Shown in pieces: positions 50,146-62,800 of a DNA stretch of 64,000 bases. The notes under the pieces were generated by a model. It ran no database searches and was not told where the DNA came from. It saw nothing but the letters and a program-made list of their open reading frames with translations. Made by a program: the position numbers and the translations under genes. Positions within the stretch are counted from its first letter, which is position 1. Every line of letters begins with the position of its first letter. Source of the stretch: Apteryx mantelli (lineage: Eukaryota > Chordata > Aves > Apterygiformes > Apterygidae); assembly GCF_036417845.1 (NCBI RefSeq), contig NC_089979.1, positions 122,669,415 through 122,733,414 on the forward strand, in the 5' to 3' direction.

Positions 50146-53100
50146 AAAACTCTTGAAGGTTGTGTTCAAACTTAGTCTAGATATCAGTCTGGATATTGGC
50201 ACAGGACAAAATGATATAAGACATCATAGCAAAGTTCTTTTCATTATGGATATAGCAAGTCTTAAAAATTGGGTGTTGACACAGAACAGCTATTTATTAA
50301 TCATCTATGGACAAATGGGCAGTCTGTGTTCTGATACAATGGAGATATTTATGTCAGACATAATTACTTGTTAACTGACACAGATGAACATATGTAGAGT
50401 TTGCAGAAGCCTTCTAATCCACTGGAGTTAAAACAAATAAAAACACCTTCATTGCACCAAGCTGCTTCACATCCATCTGCTCACTTGGAAGGTTTTCTTC
50501 TGCACAAATTTTACTACATTCAAATTTGTGAATTATCACAAATTTCAAGAGGGAGCAAAAACAAAGCAAGTGCATGAAACTGAGCTGCCAAATAACTTGC
50601 ACATAACATGACACAGTGTACATGAAGTAAAAAAGTAGGTAATTTGTTCCAGAAAATGATGAGTGCCACAAAAATTCCAAACAAAAACCCAAATGCTACC
50701 ATATGTTGCTCAGCTATGGGAACCAAGTGGCTTCTCAGGGACAGTAAGCCAGCCAAGAATCAATCATTTGCACCACCTGTCAGGCAGGTGTCTCCAATGA
50801 GGCACCTTAAAAGCCAGAAGCTTTCGAAACCTCAAACCTCCTGCAACGCAGTCTTCTTCTGCCCAGCTGTGGAGGAGAAAGAACAATGATCCCACCCATC
50901 CTCAACAAGATTGATTACTGGGGAGAGGAGAGTTAATACTTTAAGATAATTCACTGCTAACCCTAACAGGCTTCACAGATTTTTGTCATCTTAATAGACA
51001 TCAGTAACGCAGAGAAGCAGTCAGAGAGCTAACTGCATAAATTGTCACTGCTTAGGTGTTACAGGGACCCAAGTCATACAGGACAGGGTCCAGCCTGTGA
51101 TGGCCAAGGGCCCATTCTCTGCAATCAAAGATGCCTTAGCAGATTGAATCTCAAGCCATAGTTGCAGTGGAAAATATCAGGAAAGATGGTGGCGGGACTA
51201 AATTCAGAAGAGGAGGACAGATCTAAATGCCTGAAGAGCAGGTCTCCTCCTTTCCTATGCAACACAGTCCTTGACTGGGCTGAGGAATTTCGCTACTGCT
51301 GTGAATTATAGGAAGACGTTCTGTATGCATGTACTCAACACTGTTTATGCCTTGTTTATTAGTACTTATCTGTGATTATAAAAAAAAAGCTGTGGCCTAC
51401 CATTTAAACTCAATACCTCTTTAATGTAGATGTCCAGGTCAACAACACAGACTTAAAAATAGGGAACATAATACAAAACGAACATAACAAGTGTTAATTT
51501 TTTTCTTGTCCTATGAAAATTTCCCTCTCAATACATTTTCAATTATATCAGCTCATTAGATGCTGCAGGGAAGGTACAGAATTAGATACTAGAGAGTGCA
51601 GAAAGCAATGGTCCACAAAGCAACCTTTACAAAGTACTCCGTGGTAGAATTTTGAAAAACATTTACATAAGCGCTACTCTACCATATGAAGAGCATGTGC
51701 TACTTAAGTCCTATATAATACATATTAAAGTATGCATGATCATTGTGCAGTTTAAACATCAAATTTACCCATAAAAATAAAAATAGCATAGTTTTCTATG
51801 TTATTCAGCCAAGCAATTGCATTTCATTTCAGAGAAAAAGAGATCTATTGATATATAGCACAGACGTGTCCACTTGACATGCATATTACCCATCTCACTG
51901 ATGTGCTACTACTTATACGACAGAAAGTATGAGTATTCAATAGGCACAGAGATTTTCCAAGTTTAAAATGATAAAAATCCCAGTGACTACATAGGCAACA
52001 TGTATCATATTTGACACTTTTTCTTAGAATCACCATGATCAGGCTGCAAAACACATGCAAAGATTTAGCAACAGTGCAAGTGTCATCACTAGTATCGCAT
52101 GGACAGCCACACATTTTTTAAATTTTTGTCTCTTTTTCAGGAATTTTCTGGCTTCCTGCTTTTTGATCTCCAGTTATTCTCAAAAACAATTCTCCTTATA
52201 GGAAGGATGTCAGGGAAGCAATTAAAAAAGCCCTAAGAGCTGACTGGGGGGGCGGGGATCAGGTAGTATTTAAACATCTAAAATTTGACTATAATCTCTG
52301 AGAAGTAAGACATATCCTATTTACTGACTTCTAGCTCCTAGAGCGAGCTTTCCAGTGTCTAGTTTAGTATTTCAGTTAAACTAGCATTTCCTTTAAAGGT
52401 TTGTTGTTCTCATTGGTATCTTTTAATGTGACATAAAGAAAAGGATACTTAAAATGTGATAGGCATGTACAAGTCCCTAGTTGCTTGCAACAAATGCTAT
52501 TTCTTTTAACACCTCAAGTTCTATTTAGGCTTACCATGATTCAAAAATGAAATTTTGTTAAGTGTATTCTTTTGAGATTTTTTTCTTTTGAAGGAATTTC
52601 AGCAAGATAAGAGATCTCATTTTGTCTCTCACTCTGCTCATTCACCTTCTCAGTAACAGGTGCAACCATTATTTAAACATCTGTAACTACAGGCACATAA
52701 AAGTCCTTTTGAAAGTTGGTTATCAGACTTCCTTGAAATCAACCCCCTTCTGCACTTTACTCTCATTTGTATGGGAAGTGGAATAGCCTCTTCCCTTGTG
52801 TTCAAGCCAGTTCACATACAATTAGGATCCCTTCTGGGTTCTGAACCCATGAAAGCCTGATGTGACTTCAGCATTCCTACAGTATGAACAATTTTAATGT
52901 AGTTTTATCCTGTCCCCTTACTCCAGGTTTCCTTGCTGAGATGATATCTTGTCATGATCTGAGATGCTAAGCAAAAAGAAAAGACTGAATTGTCCTAATT
53001 CCACCACCAGGCTCTAGATCAGGATCTGAGAAAGATAAAACAGGTTATTTTTTCACAGTGATTTAGCTGTTATGGAAACCTAACTTAATGGGCAAATTCA

Positions 53101-56100
53101 CCCTTGGCAATTGTCACAGAGAAGGAATGAGTTGTTTGGAAAAGAAAATTGTACTTTCTGCAAATCTGGTGTTTGGTTTTTTTTTCTATTAAGAGTATGC
53201 CACAGTTTCAGTTACTATCACATAGTACTCATTTTTATTTAAAGGTTTTTATTTATGCTGTTAGCTCTCAACAAGGTTAAATTTATCTCCAAACCAGACA
53301 GACTTGATATCATCTCACTTTTAGTTGAAGCTGCAAAATGGGGACACAAAAATTTTCTCTCTAAATTAATTTTGGGCTTTTGATTCTATTTTGTTAAGGG
53401 ATCATCATTTATTTTGGGTCTTCCAGCATTTTTACATTGAAAGTAAGTTTCAAAAACATACTCTCAAGAAAGGTCTAGTATCAAGACACTGATGATTAAC
53501 ATATATTGGCAAAACTATGTTTGAACACAGTATATCCTCCTATGAGAGGCTGCATTTCTATTTTTGAAAGCTTACTATGTTATGAAAATCTAATTAATCT
53601 TACTTGCATTAAATCTCTGCTGCTACCAAACACATGCAAGTGTTATATTAAAACATGCCTAGAGGCATTCTGGCTACTCAGTAGGGAAAAATTGCTTTTG
53701 CAAAGTTGAATTAACAGGTCTGGACTCTTAAAAAACACAACAAACATAATGATTAGTAATCATTCTATTTTAACATCATCTGTGAGTTATGTATTGATTA
53801 CACAAACCACTAAAGCCTATCAAAAATTTAGCCATGTGTTTTTGCTGGAAAAATGAGATTTCATTAAAAAATAATTTTTTGAGAAACAATATTAATTTTA
53901 AGTAAAACTTTTGACAAATCATAACGCAAGTGTTTAATTTCATTCTAGTATAACCTAAATTCAACATTTTGGCTCAAGTTTCAACACTCTTTCTGACAGG
54001 TTGCCTTGCAAATCTTTGACAGGTTGAATGAATTCTTTTCATTTCAGCTACTTGCCTCTCCTCCATACTGACTGCAGGTTTGTGTTTGCTCAGCCTTGCC
54101 AGCAAGCACAGAACAAGCTGCTGCTTTTAGTATCAGCAGTGTTTTGAGGGCACTGCTGAAGTTACAGTTAGTCCTTCTTCAACTTCTCTACTTTTGGTAA
54201 TTACAATACTGAATGAAGCAGTTATCCATTGAGTTTTAGCTTCACAAAAACTGTTTTTAGTTTCCATTTTGCAAGATGAATAAACAGGATTTTAAGCACT
54301 AAAGACCAGCATCCCCCAAAGTAAAGTGGTAAAAAAGATCCTGTTCTCTCCCTTCCCAAAAAAGAGAAGGGATATTTCTAAGGTTTATCGCCAGTCCAAG
54401 CAGCTATGTTGGTCCATCACACCCACAGTCACATTCTGAGACGTGTTAGTAAGTGGAAACCTCTGCAACAAGAACAGCTTGAAAAGGTGCAAGGAGCAAG
54501 CATAAATGCATTTTGCCCAAGTTAGAAAACAGTAAATTAGCAGTACTTCTCTGTTTAGTCCAGTGCTACACTAAGTTGTTCTCAAAGAAGCTAAGCACTC
54601 TAACAGGAGAGTGGTCAAGAGGGGTCAGCACACTCAAACGTAGGGTATTTCCTCTGGAAAGAATGTGGTTAGTGCTAGTGGGTACTATTCCCAGGGAAAT
54701 GGCTAGGTGCAACCATTGCTGTCAACAACCAAGAAGCTTTACAATTATTAGAGGTGGTGCAGTGCAGAGAATTGCAATGTTAAAAGTACTGAAATTACTT
54801 GAAGCATAAGGTTATTAGAGAGAATAGCAGCTTTTAAATGCCAGAATACCTGTATGAGCAGGGAGAGAGTGGAAACACTCCAAATGCTTGCACCTAGGCA
54901 AACAGACACCAGCTTCTGTCTGTCATGTACTCAACATCCCTTTCAAAAAGAAGCTAATCAACGCACTAGCATGTTTTGAAGAAGCATTTGGTCAGCAAGG
55001 ATGATGCAGAGATCAGCCACAGAATTCTCCAGTTCTTGCACTTCCTGGAGAGAGAACTGAGAGGCATCAGACTCACTTTCAGGAAACGGATGATACTGTT
55101 GGAGAAAACCTAGCGAGTATCACCTCAACTATTGTTCTGGAATACTTGGCATTCTGCTGGAAATCCTTAAGGTGGTGCACTACTGACTTTCAAATACCCA
55201 GACCTCATTCTGAAGTGACTTAAGTAATTGTTCATGGATATTCAGAATACAGTGCCACCATCAAGCAGTTGTAATGCAGATGGTATGACCACCATGGGAG
55301 ATGCTGTACTAAAGAACAAAAGGTCATTCTCCACTTGCGCCAGGCTGAATGACTAGATTGCTTTGTCCCATTCTGGAAAGAAACACACCAGGGAGGATAA
55401 AGGAGGCATATTTTCAAGCCACATGGCAGCTGTTTAATGAGCTTGATCCTTTTTATTACTGGCAGTTGAGAAAAATATACACTGACTGTAAACCAGCTGA
55501 CTGTGCTCTTTGCTCATGAGCATGGATCTACCCGAAATCTCTTTCTGGTGGAGCAAGTACCATAACATCCAACAGACGGACACGCTTCTTCAGACAGAGT
55601 ACAGAAAGATTTTCACTTATCAGAAAGAAAAGGCATTCCTTCCAGAAGATACTGGCCACCACCTTGAGAAAGGAAGCTAGGGCACAAGGATGAAGGGACT
55701 TTTACATAAAGGTCCCCTTGGAGGAAAGGGTGGGGGGTGAAGAGTGAACTGGAAAGGGGTGCACAAAACAAAGCAAACAAACAAACAAAGCCCCCCAAAC
55801 ATACCTCTGTTCCTTTTTATATTTAAGGACAGCTTTCTTCCCCTACAGTTACTGTGAAAAAGCAAGCTTTTTTTTCATCAATATTTATTTCTCTCTTTGT
55901 TACTGCTATCACTGCTGTATTTATTCTGCTTTTCAGTGCATAAGACAGAGAACCCAAATGGGCCCCAGGGCCAGAAGCTGTAGTCTGGCATGTTTCTCTC
56001 TCTGTGGTCTCAGCCTGTCACAGGACAAAGTCCAGCCTCTCCTTCCAAACTGGGTCATTTCCACTTGCTCCAATGCTACAGCATCCTCACACTAGTATTG

Positions 56101-57501
56101 CAGCACTGGGACTCACCTACAACCCCCTGTCATTCCTGAGCTGCCCAAGGGTTAAGTGACTGTTCCCTTGCTGCTTGCAGGCACACTTGGTCTCACTCCC
56201 TCAAAACAGGAATTAGACAGAATGGCATGGCATGCTTCCACACTTGCAAGAAACAGATGCAACAGAGCAGAGCACTTGATATGAAGCAAAGGGAAAGAGT
56301 CTCTGGCATCTCATCCCACTTTTACCAGTTAGCTACTTTCCTAAGAGGAATCACATTTACTGGAAAATGGTCCACCATCCTAGTAGCAGACAGTACCCAT
56401 TTCTAGTTGCCCAACATCCAGGCTTGCTTCTAGATAACAAAAACTGACAACACCTTAGGGGTTGTGAATGGGACTCCTTCTTCTCTTCTTCCCACAACCT
56501 TGCCCCCTATCCTCCTTAATCCTCTATTACTGAGTTTATTATGCTTATTTCCCCCCTTCAAATCAAAGTCCTGCCAGCCTCCTCCACCATTCTCTGCCCT
56601 GAAGGACAGCAAGAAAACCTAAATCGACGTCCACAGATTTAGCATATTCCCTGATCTGAATTCAGAAAGTTTAAAATACTTTGTGTTTTGAGGTATGCCA
56701 AAAAACACATTGAATATATCAAAACAAAATATTTTCAGAATATAGTGAATTATTTCAACCTATTCAACAAACTATTTCCTTTTAACACAAAACATATAAA
56801 GAAATGTTGAAAATAAACATTTCAGAACGTTCTAAAGACCTCCCTTAAAGTCTGAGAACTTCAAAATGATAGACTGCTATTCCAATATAAAATGAGCTCT
56901 TCTGAAATGATAGCATTTTTTACCATATCGGAGTTTTTAAGCAAGCTCTAATGATCATCCTTCACATCTGTCAGGGAACTAGGACACTGTATTCCCTAAA
57001 ATCACTTTCAAAGGGACACTAACTCAGTTTGCAAATGGATTTGAACACAGAATAGTTACAGCCCTGCTGCACCAGGTCAAAAAACAATTATCTTAGCAGT
57101 AATGAAAATCTGGACATGTTCACACTGTCTAAAGTTAAGGATCCCAAACATAATCGATACAACTGTTCAAAGTAGCTATATTAGGAGATTTGCTCTACGT
57201 GCAATATATAAGGAGCTTAATATCCTATTTTGGCATGTAACAGAGGATTACAGTCCAGTTGTGTTAATACTCCTCTAGTACGTACATCCCAAGAGAGTGG
57301 TGGTCCAAAAGCATTGAAAAAATAGACATCACTTTTAACATAAATCTCACATTGCAGAACACAACAGTATGCATGTCTGGATGGCATTAGAGAGGGATGT
57401 GAAACACACTTGTGTAAAAGTATATAAACTAATTTCTATGTAATATGTGATCCCACAACATGTTTGCCCCAGGGTTTTATATCTACATTGTTTTGGAGGC
57501 T
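50146..57501. other. ANO10 intron segment, no gene recognised
   Basis: More than 7 kb of intron DNA. A stretch at about 54960-55680 is a little more GC-balanced and has two open pieces in one + frame (47 and 59 codons) separated by stops. I could not match them to any family. A CAAA-type short repeat is at about 55768-55787. No transposon end or RNA gene was recognised. Confidence 0.45.
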
Positions 57502-57533
57502 GGGGGAGGGTGGGACAAGAAGGGGGTGGGGGG
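57502..57533 (+). other. G-quadruplex motif
   Basis: Five G-runs of at least three (57502-57506, 57508-57510, 57512-57514, 57522-57526, 57528-57533) are separated by loops of 1, 1, 7 and 1 bases, meeting the G3+N1-7 rule. Because ANO10 is read from the - strand, the G-rich strand is the template strand here. Confidence 0.85.
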
Positions 57534-59494
57534 TGTCGTTTGAAAGTAAGATATATGGCTTAAATTACCATGACGACTCTTAATACCAAGAGACGTATCT
57601 GTAACAATCTGCTTATATTTAGCTAGAAGAACTTGAAAACATGGTCCTAAATAAATGCTTCAATATCTTTTTGTACTGCCAATGTATTATTTTTAAATGC
57701 AGATACTTTGCCTTCATGCACTCAAAAAACTAAGGCACTAGAAAAAAATCCCAAATTTCTATGCATCTGTGGGATACGTAGTGTGGAATCAATCAGAGGA
57801 AATCTAAAAAGGTAATGGTGGGTACTTGTGTTTAGACATCCTAAAACCAGCCAATACTCTTCCTGAATCCTGTAAAAAGGTTCCAACTGAAAGTATGAGA
57901 GAACTGCCAGAGTTCAGGTTCTTACTGAAATTCAGACTAACCTTTTACTATGGACTGTGGACTAACTTTTTACTTTTATTAATGAAACAACTCTGAAGAA
58001 CAAGGGATCAGACATATACTATTACAGTGAAGGCACAGATGCTTGGATAGGAGATTAAGTCCTAACTGTTGACATATAAACTCATACTGGAACAGACTGT
58101 GTATTCCTGCTGGCATGTTATAACCAAAGGTGACTGTATTCACTTGAGCTTAAGGATTCAGTGGATGAGCTCGTTTTGCCTGTCTACAAAATAAAAACAG
58201 AGAAGGAACAACTAAAACAGAATTGCAGTCCTGTTCCTTTTAATATTATCTAAAAAGTACATGAGATCCATGACCAGCTCCTGGTAACTTCACACCGAAA
58301 TATTAGAGAAAGGCAAAACAAAACTGTCAGGTGGTAGCTTCAACTGTAATTCGGATTTTATTTGTTACGGTCAATTGTGTAAGACAGTGCTGACCTAGAT
58401 AGGGATGTTCTACCACATGAGACTGTGTGGGTTTTTCCTAGAAAAGGCAATGTATTATTTCTGGGCTTGGTTTGCCCAGAATTAACAGAGTATTTTGTCA
58501 CATGCCATTATGGTAGATATTTTTTAAAGTGATCTCCAATTCTACACAATTATCAAAGAATACAGAAGGTTACACATCTGCATCTGTAACACACAAAGGA
58601 TATGTTCGTGGTAAAACAATGCAGCATAGTGTAAAAATATCTGAGCTAGCAATAAATAGGTGAATTACTCTGCAGTTCCATGCTATTTGATTTCTGATAT
58701 CTAAGCTAGTTTAGAAATCTCTATCTAGTGTTATACAGTTAGAAACTCCTAAAGTATACTGCCATTGCAGAACCAGCTTTGTAGAATCCCTGTACTCTAC
58801 TGAAGCTCATCCCCTACAATTCTTCATCTCTTGTGAACTCCATCATTAATTCAATGGAAGCATTTGCTTACACAGATGTTTTCAGGAGAAAAATCTAGTA
58901 CCCTATTTCCCTAAATCGCTTTGGAATGCTTGTTAAATATACTGTAAAACACTTATACAATCAAATGAGAATATTGTGTGGACAGGAAATTAAGGCAATG
59001 TTACACTTTCCACATGCATACTCAGTTCTCAATGCAATTATTTCAACATTTTTTTTAAAAGTTCATGTCAGTGTGTTTGTAATCTCTGTCTAGGTGACTT
59101 ACTGTTTACTTGTGATGGTATTTCAGCAAGAAAAATAATCATAATGTTGCAACAACGAACACCTCCTGGCTTATTCATTCATAGAGCTCAAAGTCCTTTA
59201 AAAGTGACATTATAAACAAAGTATGCATGCGCACACAAGGACAACATACCAGTTCCTATATTACTAGGAATACCAGAAATTTCAAACTGTCTGAAAACAA
59301 GACTATCTTCCTGGTGTTGACATGCACACATTGTTGGGTTAGAAGGACAGACAAATCAGTTAAAACTTCCAGCTCTCTGCCCCATGCCTTACACCGTGAT
59401 GGCTTAACAGAAAGTGAAGTAGTATCAGAAATGCTACAGTTTACAGCCCAGCATGTTGAAGTAAACCAGTGCTGATTTCTATTTATGAATACCA
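57534..59494. other. ANO10 intron segment, no feature recognised
   Basis: About 2 kb of AT-rich intron DNA between the G-rich motif and the palindrome. No exon, transposon or RNA gene was recognised. Confidence 0.5.
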
Positions 59495-59517
59495 TGGGCT
59501 GTACATTGTACAGCCCA
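59495..59517. repeat. 23-nt palindrome (11-bp arms, 1-nt centre)
   Basis: TGGGCTGTACA and TGTACAGCCCA flank a single T at 59506, with perfect complementarity. It lies in the ANO10 intron about 210 bp past the donor of the penultimate coding exon. Confidence 0.97.
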
Positions 59518-59727
59518 CTGTTCTACACCCCATTCACCCACTCCAGCTGTGGACCCAGCAACCTCCAGGGCAGAGGTGGAATAGCTTTAATCAGCTAAGT
59601 TTAACATAATGTTACAAGAATTTCAACATCCTTGGTATTTATTCACCTAGAACTGAAGTATTTTCCTGGATTATCTTTCTTTAATGCCCCAAAGCTTTTC
59701 ACTGCTTTGCAAATTAGTTGCTCTTAC

Positions 59728-59844
59728 CTGTTGTTTGAGTGCCTCCAGAGATTCAAATTCCAACCTAGCCAATTTTATCTGAATATCTCTTGGTTTATCA
59801 GGAATTACAAATGCCATGACAAACTTCATTGCTAGTAGCACATG
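59728..59844 (-). CDS. ANO10: ANO10 (anoctamin-10/TMEM16K), penultimate coding exon
   Basis: On the - strand this 117-bp exon encodes exactly 39 residues in phase 0 at both ends. It begins [20 protein letters not shown], then [19 protein letters not shown]. The human protein reads HALLALKFILAFAIPDKP at this place, and the rest is nearly identical. The first part is the end of the last transmembrane helix, IPDKP is the conserved turn, and the remainder is the charged cytosolic helix. The acceptor is a T-rich tract ending ttttttccag and the donor is CAG|gtaaga, a strong site. The preceding exon (ending near 'VAVE' in the human protein) was sought up to 64000 and not found. Identification rests on comparison with the remembered human protein. 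Confidence 0.96.
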
Positions 59845-62800
59845 CTGGAAAAAAGTAAGAAGAAAAATACTGTTTTACATAGTTGGAAACATGGAAAGAA
59901 CAGCATAACAGTTTTGCAAATTTTACTAATAAATGTATTTAAAAATTATTTTGTGTGACACGTAAAACAGTGATAACATACTATAACAACATTGGGCACC
60001 ATCTACTCTGTATTTCTTCTGTTTGCATTTATTCATACTTTGAGCATAACTGTAATTTGGTTGGTTTATTTTTTATAATAATCTTATTTTCACTATGTAC
60101 TGTAAAATTCTAACTTAATTTTGTATTTGTGATTCCAGATAAACTACTAGCTTTTTTAACATATTACTCACGTAACAAGTCCACAGAATCTGAATTATGG
60201 CACACAGCACATAGTGGAAAATATAACATCTGTATGTCACAGCACAGGCACAGTGTAAAACTATGCTGAACAAACCCAAAATTTCTGCATTAGAAAAATT
60301 ATTAAAATCTAAAAGCACTCCTGAGTAAGCATCAGGAGAGTACAAAGCAAAATAAATACGAAGTTTATAATCAGGATCTTTAAAGTGGGCAAACTTATGA
60401 ACAGAAACTTTCCATGAACCAGAAAAATGCTCTAAATGTGAGGTGCCAAATTAACCATAATTTATCACAGAAGATTATAGTCTTATTTAAGAGAAAACAC
60501 AGTTATAGAACCTAGTGCTTGCTGACCCATTTTTAAATTTCACTTTAAGCATGCAGCATCACAGTCATCTCATCAAAAATAATTGCCAAACTGTCAAGTC
60601 AGTGTTTTGGTTTTGTTTCTTCATGTATGTCAAATACAGACATCACTTAAAAAAGAATCATTATGGGCTTGTTCGATCAAGGGCTAACAGTATGCCTCAT
60701 ATCTGCTGGCAGGAACTTGCTTCTACTTGAGGAAACCTCGATCAATAAAAGGGAATACTTTGCGTGTTTAAGTATGCACTTAGGTTCCACTGACATGATG
60801 GTACTGAGACACATGACTGCATGCCCAAGCTATTTGGACCCCGAATTTTCATAAAATGGAACAGAACATTGCTTCTTTCTGAAATAGATTTTGCTAAGCT
60901 ATATGATCTTGATGTTGTTAGGCCCATGAATAACAATGTAACAGACCAAAAATCCTGAGATTCTGGAATTATGCAGGCAAGAAGCTAGCAAAAAGACTAC
61001 AGACTTCCTAACAATAGAGACAGTGAAACTCTAAATACACCAATTCCAACAAGAAAGAGTTAAAATAAAAAATCAGGAACCATAACATTAATAGAACAAC
61101 AAAAGGTTTAAAAAGAACCATGGATGAAATTATTTTTAAAAATCTGTTACAGAGAAAAAGTTAATAAGTTTAGGAAATAAATGGACAGTGCAAGGAATAA
61201 GCATTTGTTAAAAGAGGTGAAAAGGTGGCTGAAAATTAGTTTAACATTAATACATCAACAGCGAAGGCCCATATACAGATTAAGAAGTTAATGAAGGGAT
61301 TAGCACGTTGGCTGCATAATGCAACATGTAATACCACATTATTAAAAAACAGTTATGTCAGCAACGGAACAGTCTCCTAGTTGTATAAAAATATTCCTTT
61401 CCCACTCAACAGTATCTGCTCCTAAGGAGCATTTCTTGTATATTAAAGAAAAAAAAAAAGTGATAGCCAGCCAGCAATCAATGTTTTATACTGCAAATAC
61501 ATAAAAACTTCAAAAAGAAGAATGAGAGAGAGCGTTGGATGAATCTCTTAAAGGGAAAAAGGTAAAATATCGAAGACAAACAACAACAAAAAATAAGACA
61601 ATATTCCTATGCAGGGTAGAATCATAAGGGATCAGAGCTTGAGGGGGAATAACTAATCTACAGATAATGCTTTGGTTTGAAAACAGGAAAATAATCAGAT
61701 CAAAGTTGCAGTAAATCAAAATAGAGATAATAGGTTTTGGTTAAAATCTTACACTTAAGCCAAAGGACTGACAGAACTAGCAGAAACTGAGGGATTTGGA
61801 CACGGAAACTGGAAAAGTTAAAATGGAGATATCAATAAGAAAATGACTCAGCATCACAAAAGGTAGCTTATAGCTGCCCAAAGTCCTTTGCACTGGCATT
61901 CATCTCATTTTGGTAAACAAAAGAAATAAAGAAAACCATATATTAAATATCAGAAGAGTAATTGCTTAGGTGTTGACTCTTGAAGACCCTTGAAAAGAAA
62001 CCAAGGTAGGTTCTGTACTTGGTAACTTTAATGAATCTTCAAGTCCAAACACTTTTTCAGAAAATAAATCAACATTTCAGGGACATGTAAAAAGTATGAA
62101 ACAGAGGACAGAGACCAATCGACAGAGTTTTCACTATTTCTAACATGGTGAGGAAGGAATGGGAGAAGAAACACCTGGGGAGACCAAAAACAATGCAACA
62201 AAAATGCTGCAGTTAATCCTGGAAAACACTGTAGTTTTTAAAAGAGAAGATTCAGAGGGGCAATGTGTTTTACATGCAGAGTTTTATTGCTGTATCAACT
62301 AAAAGGAGCCCTGTATTTAAACAGTACTCCAAAGGCTTTTTTGCCAACCAGTTACCCGTTACCCACATATACTGAAAATCTCCTCTGACCCAAAGTAACT
62401 GCTTGTCAGAGAAGAAGTCACTTTTCACGTTAGCACGCAACCTTAAGCATGAAGGCAGAAGCTGACTCAAAGCCCTCAAGCCAGAGGCTGCTGATTAGCA
62501 GCAGTACAGACGGGGAAGGTCACTGGTTTTGTTTGCCCTGCTGTCACCCTCTTTCCTAGGCATCCACTGCAGGTCACTGTCAGGAGAAGAAGATTCAGTG
62601 AGACAGACCTTTGGTTTCCCCTCCGAGTGGCTTTTTAATATTCTTTCATCTCCATCAAAACAAAGATTTATTAGTTATAAACTGTTCCAAACTAAGTGAG
62701 AGGTACATTTGATGTGGGATATTTTAGTGCATAAATGAAAGCTTCTGACCTCAGAAAATGTGTTGGACTTAAAGACAGTAAACTCAATTCAATTTCACCT

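Larger units (their letters stand above)
14346..59727 (-). other. ANO10: ANO10 final coding intron (45.4 kb)
   Basis: On the - strand the intron runs from the donor gtaaga (RC of 59722-59727) to the acceptor cag (14346-14348). It occupies most of the window. I saw no nested gene, tRNA or well-supported ncRNA in it. All longer open stretches (for example 46274-46657, 127 codons, and 48427-48753 on the - strand, 108 codons) lack family resemblance; the latter lies over a CR1 fragment. Contents are listed as separate repeats and structures below. Confidence 0.88.

Noticed and set aside
54960-55680. Possible decayed coding sequence or transposase (47- and 59-codon open pieces in the same + frame)
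   Set aside because: A short STIVLE-like phrase in another frame suggested a Harbinger transposase, but neighbouring motifs do not follow. Open lengths are within chance expectation.
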